A program made the position numbers and the translations under genes. A stretch of 64,000 nucleotides of DNA from Curtobacterium flaccumfaciens (GTDB lineage: Bacteria > Actinomycetota > Actinomycetes > Actinomycetales > Microbacteriaceae), in assembly GCF_013359815.1 (NCBI RefSeq), contig NZ_JABMCF010000039.1, positions 124,001-188,000 on the forward strand, in the 5' to 3' direction. The first letter of the stretch is position 1. Each line of letters begins with the position of its first letter. Of the stretch, positions 15,817-24,246 are shown piece after piece. Under the pieces are notes generated by a model. It made no database searches. It saw only the letters and a program-made list of their open reading frames with translations, and was not told the origin of the DNA.

Positions 15817-18800
15817 CCGCCGCGCCCGACCCCACCGGGACCGCCACCGTGAACCAGCCCCCTGCCCTCAGCACGGACACCGTCCTCGTCGCGAACCGCG
15901 GTGAGATCGCCCGTCGCATCATCCGCTCCGCGAAGGCGCTCGGCATGCGCACCGTCGCCGTCTACTCGGACGCCGACCGCGCGGCACCCCACGTCCGCGA
16001 GGCCGACACCGCCGTCCGGCTCGGTCCCGCACCCGCCCGCGACTCGTACCTGCGCATCGACGCGGTGGTGCAGGCCGCGAAGGACACCGGCGCCGGACTC
16101 GTGCACCCCGGCTACGGGTTCCTGTCCGAGAACACCGACTTCGCCCAGGCCTGCGAGGACGCCGGCATCCGGTTCGTCGGGCCGACCGCCGACCAGATCG
16201 TCCGGTTCGGCGCGAAACACACCGCCCGCGAGCTGGCCGCCGCCGCAGGGGTCCCGATGCTCGCCGGCACCGGGCTGCTCGCCAGCGTCGACGACGCCGT
16301 GGCCGAGGCCGAGCGCATCGGGCTGCCGGTCATGCTCAAGGCCACCGGGGGCGGCGGCGGGATCGGCATGCAGGCGTGCTCCACCCTCGACGAGGTCCGC
16401 GAGGCCTACACGAGCGTCGTCCGCCTGGCGACCGCGAACTTCGGGTCGGCCGGCATCTTCCTCGAGCGACTCGTGCGGCCGGCCCGGCACGTCGAGGTCC
16501 AGCTCTTCGGCGACGGCGAGGGCCGCGTCGCGGTGATCGGCGACCGCGACTGCTCCCTGCAGCGCCGCAACCAGAAGGTCATCGAGGAAGCCCCGGCACC
16601 GGCGCTCCCCGAGCACGTCCGCGCCGAGCTGCACGCGTCCGCCCGCCGCCTGGCCGAGAGCGTCGGGTACCGCAGCGCCGGCACCGTCGAGTTCGTCTAC
16701 GACCCGGTGCGCGAAGAGGCGTCGTTCCTCGAGGTGAACACCCGCCTGCAGGTCGAGCACCCCGTCACCGAGGAAGTGTTCGGCGTCGACCTCGTCGAGC
16801 TCATGCTCCGCCTGGCCCGCGACGGTGCCGCCGGCATCGACCCCGACGTCTTCGACCGCACCTGGACCCCGAACGGCCACGCCGTCGAGGCCCGTGTCTA
16901 CGCCGAGGACCCGGCGAAGGGCTCGCTGCCCTCGAGCGGCCTCGTCACCCAGGCCGTGTTCCCGAGCGCGACCACGGCATCCGGCGAGCGCACCGGCATC
17001 CGCGTCGACGGCTGGGTCGAGACCGGCTCCGAGGTGTCCGCGTTCTACGACCCGATGCTCGCCAAGGTGATCGCCACCGGGGAGGCCCGCGACGACGCCC
17101 TCGACCTGCTGCGCGACGGGCTCGCGGCCACCCGCATCGACGGCATCGTCACGAACGCCGGGCTGCTGCGTGCGCTGACCGACGACCTCGAGCTCCGCAC
17201 CGCCACGCACTCCACCTCGACGCTCGACGCGACCGAGGACCCGGACCCGCGCATCGACGTCGTCGCCCCGGGCACCATGACGATGATCCAGGACCTGCCG
17301 GGCCGGGTCGGGTACTGGCAGGTGGGCGTCCCGCCGAGCGGCCCGTTCGACGCGGCGTCCTTCGCCGAGGCGAACCGCGCCGTGGGCAACCCGGACGGTG
17401 CCCCCGCGCTCGAGGTCACCGCCACCGGCCCGACGCTCCGGTTCTCGGCCGCCGCGGTGGTCGCGCTCACGGGTGCGCCGGCGCCGGTCACCCTCGACGG
17501 CGAACCCGTGGCACTGTGGGAGCCGGTCGAGGTCGGCGCCGGGCAGACCCTGGCGATCGGCACGGCCCCCGGTCCGGGCCTCCGCACCTACCTGGCGGTC
17601 CGCGGCGGCTTCGACGTGCCGACCTACCTCGGCTCGACCGCGACCTTCACGCTCGGTGGCTTCGGCGGTCACGCCGGTCGGGCCCTGCTCGCCGGCGACG
17701 TCCTGCGCCCGGGCTCCCCGGACTCGGACGCCCCGCACCCGGCGTTCCCGTCCGGGACCCGTCTGGGCCTGGTGGGCGGTCCGACCCCGGCCGACCGCCG
17801 CACCGCGCTCACCGACGCGTGGGAGATCGCCGTCACCGAGGGGCCGCACGCCGCACCGGACTTCTTCACCCGGGCCGACCTCGACGTCTTCTACGCCACC
17901 GACTACGCCGTGCACCACAACTCGGCGCGCACCGGCATCCGGCTCATCGGGCCGCGTCCGGAGTGGGCGCGGACCGACGGCGGCGAGGCCGGCCTGCACC
18001 CGTCGAACATCCACGACACCCCGTACGCCGTCGGTGCGATCGACTTCACCGGGGACACCCCGATCATCCTCGGACCGGACGGGCCGTCGCTCGGCGGCTT
18101 CGTCTGCCCCGCCGTGGTCGCCAGCGGCGACCTGTGGAAGCTGGGCCAGCTCCGACCGGGTGACACGATCCGGTTCGTCCCCGTCCGCGAAGCCGACGCC
18201 GCCGCGCTCGACGCGCACCGGGCCTCCAGGACGGTGCCGCGCACCGGAGGCGACGGCGACGACGGCGTGATCGCCCGCCTGGACGCGACCGACGTGCGGC
18301 CGAGCGTCGCGTACCGACGCGACGGCGACGACAACGTGCTCGTCGAGTACGGCGACATGACCCTCGACATCGCGCTGCGGATGCGCGTGCACGCGCTCAT
18401 GACGAAGCTGCAGGAGCACACGCCGAAGGGGATCCTCGACATCACGCCCGGCATCCGATCGCTGCAGGTGCACACCGACGCGTCCGTGCTCAAGGCGCGC
18501 GACGTGGCGGGGCTGCTCCGCGAGCTCGAGGACGAGATCCCGCCGACCGACCAGCTCGTCGTACCGTCGCGCACCGTCAAGCTGCCGCTGTCGTGGGACG
18601 ACCCGGCCACCCGCCTGGCGATCGAGCGGTACATGAACGGCGTCCGGAACGACGCCCCGTGGACCCCGTGGAACATCGAGTTCATCCGTCGCATCAACGG
18701 GCTGGAGAGCGTCGACGACGTCTTCCGCACCGTGTTCGACGCGAGCTACCTGGTGCTCGGCCTGGGCGACGTGTACCTCGGTGCCCCGGTCGCGACCCCG

Positions 18801-19514
18801 CTCGACCCCCGGCACCGCCTGGTCACGACGAAGTACAACCCGGCCCGCACCTGGACCGCCGAGAACTCCGTCGGCATCGGCGGCGCGTACCTGTGCATCT
18901 ACGGCATGGAGGGTCCGGGCGGCTACCAGTTCGTCGGCCGCACCGTGCAGATCTGGAACCGGTTCCGCCGGGGCGGGCTGTTCCAGGAGAACCCGTGGGC
19001 GCTGCGGTTCTTCGACCGGATCGAGTGGTACCCGGTCGGTGCCGACGAGCTCCTCGAGCTGCGCGCCGAGACGGACGCCGGACGGGGCTCGTTCGAGACC
19101 GTCGAGGGCGAGTTCTCGATCGCGTCGTACAACCGGTTCCTGGCCGACAACGCCGGGTCCATCGCGGACTTCCGGGCGCAGCAGGCGCAGGCGTTCGGCG
19201 AGGAGAAGGAGCGGTGGCGGGCATCGGGCGAGTTCGACGTCCGTGACGAGCCGGCCGCCGCGGTGGCCGACGCCGTGACCGTGCCCGAGGGGTCGACCGC
19301 CGTGTACGCCCCCTTCACCTCGACCGTGTGGCAGGTGGACGTCCGCCCTGGTGACCGTGTGGACGAGGGGCAGAAGCTGCTGGCCGTGGAGGCGATGAAG
19401 ATGGAGTCGATGGTGCACGCACCGGTGCCGGGCCACGTGCTCGAGGTGTACATCAAGCCGGGCGACCAGGTCGCGCCGGGCCAGGTCCTCGCCGCGATCG
19501 GAGCGGCAGCGTGA
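15813..19514 (+). CDS. Biotin-dependent urea (or guanidine) carboxylase
   Basis: A 1233-aa ATP- and biotin-dependent carboxylase. Domains in order: biotin carboxylase with ATP-grasp (about 22-470; VLVANRGEIARRIIRSAKAL at the start, GGGGGIGM glycine loop), the AHS2/KipA-like part (about 490-780, after VVAPGTMTMIQDLPGRVGYW), the AHS1/KipI-like part (about 810-1110) and a biotinyl carrier domain at the C-terminus, with the biotinylated Lys at 1196 in EAMKMES. This is the bacterial urea carboxylase layout without fused allophanate hydrolase. Related enzymes next to DUF1989 genes have been shown to prefer guanidine. The GTG start at 15813 overlaps the previous stop; a second GTG at 15849 is possible. 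Confidence 0.92.
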   Translation: MTAAPDPTGTATVNQPPALSTDTVLVANRGEIARRIIRSAKALGMRTVAVYSDADRAAPHVREADTAVRLGPAPARDSYLRIDAVVQAAKDTGAGLVHPGYGFLSENTDFAQACEDAGIRFVGPTADQIVRFGAKHTARELAAAAGVPMLAGTGLLASVDDAVAEAERIGLPVMLKATGGGGGIGMQACSTLDEVREAYTSVVRLATANFGSAGIFLERLVRPARHVEVQLFGDGEGRVAVIGDRDCSLQRRNQKVIEEAPAPALPEHVRAELHASARRLAESVGYRSAGTVEFVYDPVREEASFLEVNTRLQVEHPVTEEVFGVDLVELMLRLARDGAAGIDPDVFDRTWTPNGHAVEARVYAEDPAKGSLPSSGLVTQAVFPSATTASGERTGIRVDGWVETGSEVSAFYDPMLAKVIATGEARDDALDLLRDGLAATRIDGIVTNAGLLRALTDDLELRTATHSTSTLDATEDPDPRIDVVAPGTMTMIQDLPGRVGYWQVGVPPSGPFDAASFAEANRAVGNPDGAPALEVTATGPTLRFSAAAVVALTGAPAPVTLDGEPVALWEPVEVGAGQTLAIGTAPGPGLRTYLAVRGGFDVPTYLGSTATFTLGGFGGHAGRALLAGDVLRPGSPDSDAPHPAFPSGTRLGLVGGPTPADRRTALTDAWEIAVTEGPHAAPDFFTRADLDVFYATDYAVHHNSARTGIRLIGPRPEWARTDGGEAGLHPSNIHDTPYAVGAIDFTGDTPIILGPDGPSLGGFVCPAVVASGDLWKLGQLRPGDTIRFVPVREADAAALDAHRASRTVPRTGGDGDDGVIARLDATDVRPSVAYRRDGDDNVLVEYGDMTLDIALRMRVHALMTKLQEHTPKGILDITPGIRSLQVHTDASVLKARDVAGLLRELEDEIPPTDQLVVPSRTVKLPLSWDDPATRLAIERYMNGVRNDAPWTPWNIEFIRRINGLESVDDVFRTVFDASYLVLGLGDVYLGAPVATPLDPRHRLVTTKYNPARTWTAENSVGIGGAYLCIYGMEGPGGYQFVGRTVQIWNRFRRGGLFQENPWALRFFDRIEWYPVGADELLELRAETDAGRGSFETVEGEFSIASYNRFLADNAGSIADFRAQQAQAFGEEKERWRASGEFDVRDEPAAAVADAVTVPEGSTAVYAPFTSTVWQVDVRPGDRVDEGQKLLAVEAMKMESMVHAPVPGHVLEVYIKPGDQVAPGQVLAAIGAAA

Positions 19515-21214
19515 GCGGGGCCGTCGCTGCCGCGACCGCCACCACGTCCGCCGCCGCCCGCGTCCGCGACGCCTTCGCGCGCATCGACGCCGTCGACCGC
19601 CCCGAGGTCTGGATCACCCTGCGCGACCGCACCGACGTGCTGGCCGAGGCCGAAGCCGTCGACCCGACGCTGCCCCTGGCCGGCCTGCTGTTCGCCGTGA
19701 AGGACAACATCGACGTCGCCCGCCTGCCCACCACCGCAGCCGCCCGCTCCTACGCCCACGACCCCGCCGCCGACGCCACCGCCGTCGCCCGGCTCCGCGC
19801 CGCCGGTGCCGTCGTCGTCGGCAAGACGAACCTCGACCAGTTCGCCACCGGCCTGGTCGGCACCCGCTCACCGTTCGGCGCGGTCCGGAACGCCTGGGAC
19901 CCGACGCGGATCTCCGGCGGCTCGTCGAGCGGCTCCGCCACGGTGGTCGCGCTGGGCATCGTGGACTTCGCGCTCGGCACCGACACCGCCGGGTCCGGCC
20001 GGGTGCCCGCCGCGCTCGGCAACCTGGTCGGGGTGAAGCCGACGAAGGGGCTCGTGCCGAACACCGGGGTCGTCCCCGCCTGCCGCTCGCAGGACTGCGT
20101 CACGGTGTTCGCCCGGTCGCTCGACCTGGCGCGCACGGCGGCCGAGCTGATGGCCGGTCCGGACGGCGTCGACCCGCTCGCGCGGCCCGACCTCGCCCTC
20201 GCCGACCTGCCCGCCGTCCCGCGCATCGCGGTGCCGCTGCCGTCGCAGCTCGAGGGGCTCGCACCCGGCTGGGCCGAGGCGTTCGCCGCGGCCGTCGACC
20301 GGTTCCGTGCGCTCGGACACCAGGTGGTCGAGGTCGACATCGCACCCCTGCTCGACGCCGCGTCGCTGCTCTACGACGGCGCGTTCGTCGCGGAGCGGTA
20401 CGCGGCCGTCGGCGCCCACATCGAGGCCCACCGAGACGAGGTCGGTGCCGACCTCGACCCGTCGGTCGCCGCGATCGTGCTCGGTGGCGCACGGCCGACC
20501 GCCGCGGAGCTCTTCGCCGACCAGGAACGGCTCGACGCGTTCGGGGCAGCGGGTCGCGCCGCACTCGAGGGCACCACGGCACTGCTCACCCCGACGACGA
20601 CGTGGCACCCGACGCTCGAGCAGGTCGCGGCCGACCCGATCGGCGCGAACAGCCGGATGGGTCGGTACACGAACTTCGCGAACCTGCTCGACATGGCCTC
20701 GCTCGCGGTGCCAGCGGGCTTCGTCGACGGCCTGCCCTTCGGCGTCATGCTCACCGGCCCGGCGTTCAGCGACCGGCGCCTGGCGGCGTTGGCCGCCGCG
20801 TTCGCCGCCCCGACCGTCGACCTGCTGGTCGTCGGGGCGCACCTGCGCGGTCAGCCGCTGAACGGACAGCTGGTCGCGTCCGGCGGATCGTTCGTCCGGG
20901 AGGCCCGCACCGCGTCCGACTACCGGCTGTACGCCCTCGACACGGTGCCGCCCAAGCCCGGGCTGGTCCGCGTGGGTCCCGTCGCGTCCGGCGCCGCCGC
21001 GCCGGGCTCGGGCATCGTCGGGGAGGTCTGGCGTCTGCCCGCCGCCGGCTTCGGCACCTTCGTCGCGGCCCTGCCGGCACCGATGGCGATCGGCACCGTG
21101 GCACTCGACGACGACACCGAGGTCACCGGGTTCCTGGTCGAGCCGTTCGCGGTCGAGGGCGCCGAGGACATCACCCACCACGGCGGCTGGCGCGCGTACC
21201 GGGAGCAGTCGTGA
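19511..21214 (+). CDS. atzF: Allophanate hydrolase
   Basis: A 567-aa amidase-signature enzyme that splits allophanate to ammonia and CO2, the last step of the pathway encoded here. The Ser-cisSer-Lys triad is visible: Lys64 in FAVKDNIDVA, cis-Ser in ISGGSSSGSA (about 138) and nucleophile Ser162 in GTDTAGSGRVPA. After the amidase domain (1 to about 440) there is the C-terminal domain typical of AtzF (about 445-567). The GTG start overlaps the carboxylase stop by 4 nt. Confidence 0.94.
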   Translation: MSGAVAAATATTSAAARVRDAFARIDAVDRPEVWITLRDRTDVLAEAEAVDPTLPLAGLLFAVKDNIDVARLPTTAAARSYAHDPAADATAVARLRAAGAVVVGKTNLDQFATGLVGTRSPFGAVRNAWDPTRISGGSSSGSATVVALGIVDFALGTDTAGSGRVPAALGNLVGVKPTKGLVPNTGVVPACRSQDCVTVFARSLDLARTAAELMAGPDGVDPLARPDLALADLPAVPRIAVPLPSQLEGLAPGWAEAFAAAVDRFRALGHQVVEVDIAPLLDAASLLYDGAFVAERYAAVGAHIEAHRDEVGADLDPSVAAIVLGGARPTAAELFADQERLDAFGAAGRAALEGTTALLTPTTTWHPTLEQVAADPIGANSRMGRYTNFANLLDMASLAVPAGFVDGLPFGVMLTGPAFSDRRLAALAAAFAAPTVDLLVVGAHLRGQPLNGQLVASGGSFVREARTASDYRLYALDTVPPKPGLVRVGPVASGAAAPGSGIVGEVWRLPAAGFGTFVAALPAPMAIGTVALDDDTEVTGFLVEPFAVEGAEDITHHGGWRAYREQS

Positions 21215-21240
21215 CGGACACCGGCTGTCAGGATGGGGGC

Positions 21241-21933
21241 ATGACCCCCGACGACCGGCCCGTGCGCCCCGGCCGACCGCGGGTCGTGCCGAACGCCGAC
21301 TCCGCGCTGAGCCCGCGCGACCAGATCCTCGACGCCGCCGCCGCGCTGTTCGTCGAGAACGGCATCAGCGCGACCTCGACCCGGGCGATCGCCGAACGGG
21401 TCGGGATCCGGCAGGCCTCGCTGTACTACCACTTCGCCGGCAAGGACGACATGCTCGTCGAGCTGCTCACGACCTCGGTGCGCCCGAGCCTCGACCTGGT
21501 CCGCGGTCTCGAGCAGCTCGTGCCGGAGTCGGCCTCGGCAGCAGGGGCCCTCGCCGCGCTGGTCGTCGCCGACGTGGACACCCTCGCCCGCACGCCGCAC
21601 AACATCGGCACGCTCTACCTGCTGCCCGAGGTGCAGGGTGAGCGCTACGACGGGTTCCGGGCCGAGCGCGTCGAACTGCAGGAGGCCTACGGGCGCCTCG
21701 GCTCGCGCGCCGCTACCCCGGACGTCGCCGCCGGTGTCGCGCCGTCGCGCCTCGGTGCGGTGCTCATCCAGATCACCGAGACCGTCATCCAGCTCCGCCG
21801 GTCCGGCCCCGTGCAGGACGCCGACCGCGATGCCCTCGTCGCGACCTGCCTGCGCGCCTGCGGCCTCGACACCGCCGCCGTGGAGGGGGCCCGGCGCGAC
21901 GCCGAGTCCCTGCTGGCCGCCGTCGCGGTCTGA
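21241..21933 (+). CDS. TetR family regulator, probably of the nitrogen operon
   Basis: A 230-aa regulator: helix-turn-helix at about residues 28-73 (ILDAAAALFVENGISATSTR, then AIAERVGIRQASLYYHFAGK), ligand-binding helices to the end. It follows allophanate hydrolase by 26 bp in the same direction and precedes bioY by 30 bp, so it is part of the operon. A 20-bp TetR-type inverted repeat in front of the first gene (12588-12607) is its likely binding site; the effector could be the pathway substrate. Confidence 0.9.
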   Translation: MTPDDRPVRPGRPRVVPNADSALSPRDQILDAAAALFVENGISATSTRAIAERVGIRQASLYYHFAGKDDMLVELLTTSVRPSLDLVRGLEQLVPESASAAGALAALVVADVDTLARTPHNIGTLYLLPEVQGERYDGFRAERVELQEAYGRLGSRAATPDVAAGVAPSRLGAVLIQITETVIQLRRSGPVQDADRDALVATCLRACGLDTAAVEGARRDAESLLAAVAV

Positions 21934-21963
21934 CCCTCCCTCTCCCCTCTGCAAGGAGTCACC

Positions 21964-22557
21964 ATGACCACGATCACCCTCGCCGCACACCGTCCGCTCG
22001 CCGATGCCCTGCTCCCCCGCACCGCCGTCGTCAGCACCGCCCTGGTCCTCGGCGGCGCGCTGCTGACCGCCGGTGCCGCGCAGGTGTCCGTGCCGATCTG
22101 GCCCGTCCCGATCACCGGGCAGACCCTGGCCGTGCTGCTCGTCGGCAGTGCCCTCGGTGCCCGTCGCGGTGCCCTGTCGATGCTCGTCTACGCGCTGCTC
22201 GGCGTCGTCGGGCTGCCGGTCTTCGCGGACGGTTCGGCCGGGGTCGGCGTGCTCGTCGGCCCCTCCGGCGGGTACATCGTCGGCTTCGTCGCCGCCGCGG
22301 CCCTGGTCGGTTGGGTCGCCGAACGCTTCGGCGACCGCCCGCTGCGGAACGCGCTGCTGTCCTTCGCCCTCGGCACCGTCGTCACCTTCGTCGCCGGGAT
22401 GGCCTGGCTCGCGGTGGCACTCGGCCTCGACCTGCAGCAGACCCTGCAGTACGGGCTCTACCCGTTCGTCCTCGGTGGTGTGGTGAAGACCGTGATCGGC
22501 GCCGGCGTGATCTCGCTCGGGTGGACCGCGGCACTTCGCTCGGCCACCCGCCGGTGA
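21964..22557 (+). CDS. bioY: BioY, biotin transporter S component
   Basis: A 197-aa membrane protein of the ECF-type biotin uptake family with six membrane segments. The signature VSVPIWPVPITGQTLAVLLV (residues about 40-60), GARRGALSMLVYALLG and GPSGGYIVGFVAAA is intact, including the biotin-site GGY-type segment. No bioM/bioN genes follow, so it acts alone or with a shared ECF module. Its position right after a biotin-dependent carboxylase operon makes functional sense: it secures the cofactor. AAGGAG precedes the ATG. Confidence 0.93.
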   Translation: MTTITLAAHRPLADALLPRTAVVSTALVLGGALLTAGAAQVSVPIWPVPITGQTLAVLLVGSALGARRGALSMLVYALLGVVGLPVFADGSAGVGVLVGPSGGYIVGFVAAAALVGWVAERFGDRPLRNALLSFALGTVVTFVAGMAWLAVALGLDLQQTLQYGLYPFVLGGVVKTVIGAGVISLGWTAALRSATRR

Positions 22558-22642
22558 GCGCTCCGTCAGGACTCCGGCGCCGGCCGTAGGGGTTCCGTCA
22601 GGAGGCCTTCCGCGCTGCTCGAGCGCGCGAGAGCGTGAGGTC

Positions 22643-23224
22643 GTGACACTGACTGCGATCATGCCGACGCTCCGCGCGTCGCTCCCCGATCCGATGGACC
22701 CGTTCCTCTGGCCGGCCCACACCGTCGCGACCACCGACGACCTGCTGGTCTCGGCGATCTCGATGGTCCGGCTCGCCGACCTCACCGGCACCCCGACCGT
22801 GCACACCGCCGAGCAGTCCCCGCCCCGGTACCGCCCGCGCGGCTGGGCGCCCCGCGACGTGAGCGTCGCCGTCGCGTCGGTCACCCGTGTGCGGCGGCCG
22901 CGCACCGGGGTGGTGCTCCTGGAACTGGACGCGGTCCTGCCGACCTGCGCCGTGCTCGACCAGGTGCGCCTGATCGGACGCCGGAGCACCGCTCCCCTCT
23001 CCCCGATGTACGTCGTCACCCGCTGTGACGGTCAGGCCGACGGTCCGTTCCACCGCCTCCCGGCTCCGTTGCCCGCCGACGTCCGCGAAGGCGACCTGGT
23101 CTGCTTCCCGTGCCTGGCGACCGTCCGGCACCGCGACGTCGTCGAGCCGGTCCGGGCGGAACTCGAGCCGGTCCGGGCGGAACTCGCGCCGGTGCGCACC
23201 GAACTCGCGCCGGCGGATCGATGA
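22643..23224 (+). CDS. Hypothetical protein with a C-terminal heptad-like repeat
   Basis: A 193-aa protein with no recognised family. It starts at a GTG (22643) or at an ATG six codons later. The middle (residues about 75-150) is beta-rich and soluble-looking (VAVASVTRVRRPRTGVVLLE, then LLDQVRLIGRR-like strands). The C-terminus carries three copies of a 7-residue unit (EPVRAEL, EPVRAEL, APVRTEL), encoded by a 21-bp tandem DNA repeat. Its stop overlaps the start of the next gene by 4 nt, so the pair is co-translated and probably acts together. Confidence 0.65.
   Translation: MTLTAIMPTLRASLPDPMDPFLWPAHTVATTDDLLVSAISMVRLADLTGTPTVHTAEQSPPRYRPRGWAPRDVSVAVASVTRVRRPRTGVVLLELDAVLPTCAVLDQVRLIGRRSTAPLSPMYVVTRCDGQADGPFHRLPAPLPADVREGDLVCFPCLATVRHRDVVEPVRAELEPVRAELAPVRTELAPADR
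23144..23206 (+). repeat. 21-bp tandem repeat, three units, inside a coding region
   Basis: Units at 23144-23164 and 23165-23185 are identical (GAGCCGGTCCGGGCGGAACTC is 21 bp; first 20 shared bases begin GAGCCGGTCC) and the third at 23186-23206 differs at several positions. The repeat keeps frame and encodes E/A-P-V-R-A/T-E-L. Copy number could vary between strains by slippage. Confidence 0.8.
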
Positions 23225-23751
23225 CCGTCGCGCTGCCGGTCCGCACCCGGCTGCTCGACGGCACCCACCTGTGGGGCCGGTACACGATCCGCCCCGTCGG
23301 GCGGACGCTGTGGAGCTCGCGGACCCTCGTCGTGTTCCCGCCCGGCACGACCACCGGCGAGCGCCTGCTGCTGCGTGCCTGGCACGTCTGGCCGGCCGTC
23401 GGGGCGGTCGTCGCCCTCGCCGCCCTGGTGCTCGCCGTCTCGGTCCCCGCCGTCGGCACGACCACCGCGCTGCTCGTCTACGGCGGCGGCTTCGCGGTCC
23501 TCGCCCGCGCCACCCGCACGCTGCGACCGCGGGTGCGGTCCGTCACCGTGACGACGTTCCTGGGCGACGGCCGCCGCGAGGTCCACGGCGACGAACGCCT
23601 GCTCACCGGCTCCCTGGACGCGCTGTCGATCCTGGAGCAGGCGCTCCGGGCCGACCGCATCCGCCCCGTCGACTTCGAGCTGATCTGGGGCGACGTGTGG
23701 AACGCCCTGGAGTCCCCGGCCCCGGACCACCGCGTGCAGCGGTCATCCTGA
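23221..23751 (+). CDS. Hypothetical membrane protein (possibly DUF6611)
   Basis: A 176-aa protein with a soluble N-terminal part (TRLLDGTHLWGRYTIRPVGR), two adjacent membrane segments at about residues 58-78 and 82-98, and a cytosolic C-terminal domain (VRSVTVTTFLGDGRREVHGD, then a helix LDALSILEQALRADR). It resembles the DUF6611-type proteins of Microbacteriaceae, but this is from memory only. Translationally coupled to the gene before it (ATGA overlap). Confidence 0.7.
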   Translation: MTVALPVRTRLLDGTHLWGRYTIRPVGRTLWSSRTLVVFPPGTTTGERLLLRAWHVWPAVGAVVALAALVLAVSVPAVGTTTALLVYGGGFAVLARATRTLRPRVRSVTVTTFLGDGRREVHGDERLLTGSLDALSILEQALRADRIRPVDFELIWGDVWNALESPAPDHRVQRSS

Positions 23752-23800
23752 AGCCGGTTCCCGCGCCGCCCGTTTGTATGGGTCCGGGAAGGAGTACGCG

Positions 23801-24142
23801 ATGAAGCACATCCACTACGACGCCACCACGATCCTGGTCGGTGACGACGTCGCCGACGCCGTGATCGAGTACGCCGCGGCCCTCGCAGGCGGGGACCGAG
23901 CGGACACCGTCGACGTGCCCGCCGTCGCCGACGACGGGACGATGACCACCACGAAGATCCTCATCGGACCCTCGAGCGAGATCGTCATCGAGGACGCGGA
24001 AGAGGACGAACTCGAGATGGACAACGGGGAGTTCGTCGGACGGCTGCGCGCCGCCGCGAAGACCTTCGGGCACAGCGAGCCGATCCACGCGAACACGCGG
24101 TCGGACCTGGCGGACGCGGCGGAGGCTGCCGAGGAGTCCTGA
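23801..24142 (+). CDS. Small acidic hypothetical protein
   Basis: A 113-aa acidic cytosolic protein with no known family. It has the sequence character of a small conserved actinobacterial protein: alternating beta (HIHYDATTILVGDDVADAVI) and a strongly acidic centre (EIVIEDAEEDELEMDNGEFV). GGAAGGAG sits 7 nt before the ATG at 23801, which decides the start over an in-frame ATG nine codons upstream. It is followed by the operator region of a TetR gene. Confidence 0.75.
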   Translation: MKHIHYDATTILVGDDVADAVIEYAAALAGGDRADTVDVPAVADDGTMTTTKILIGPSSEIVIEDAEEDELEMDNGEFVGRLRAAAKTFGHSEPIHANTRSDLADAAEAAEES

Positions 24143-24172
24143 CGCCCGGGCGTCGCGCTTCCGCGACGAAAC

Positions 24173-24220
24173 GGAGAGGGTCTCCTGTACTGTGGTTGTT
24201 CCGGAGAGCCTCTCCGGTAC
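24173..24220. promoter_or_regulatory. Two direct operator repeats upstream of a TetR gene
   Basis: The motif GGAGA-N3-TCTCC-N-GTAC occurs at 24173-24190 and 24203-24220, with a 30-bp period (about three helical turns). Each is palindromic in its GGAGA/TCTCC part. They end 26 bp before the TetR start, where autoregulation is expected. Confidence 0.7.
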
Positions 24221-24246
24221 TCGACGCCACAGCCTGGAGGCCCGCC

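Noticed and set aside
15330..19436. A 1368-codon open frame on the minus strand opposite the carboxylase gene
   Set aside because: It is the antisense shadow of a clearly functional gene in GC-rich DNA; composition is Arg/Val/Gly-rich and no domain is recognisable.
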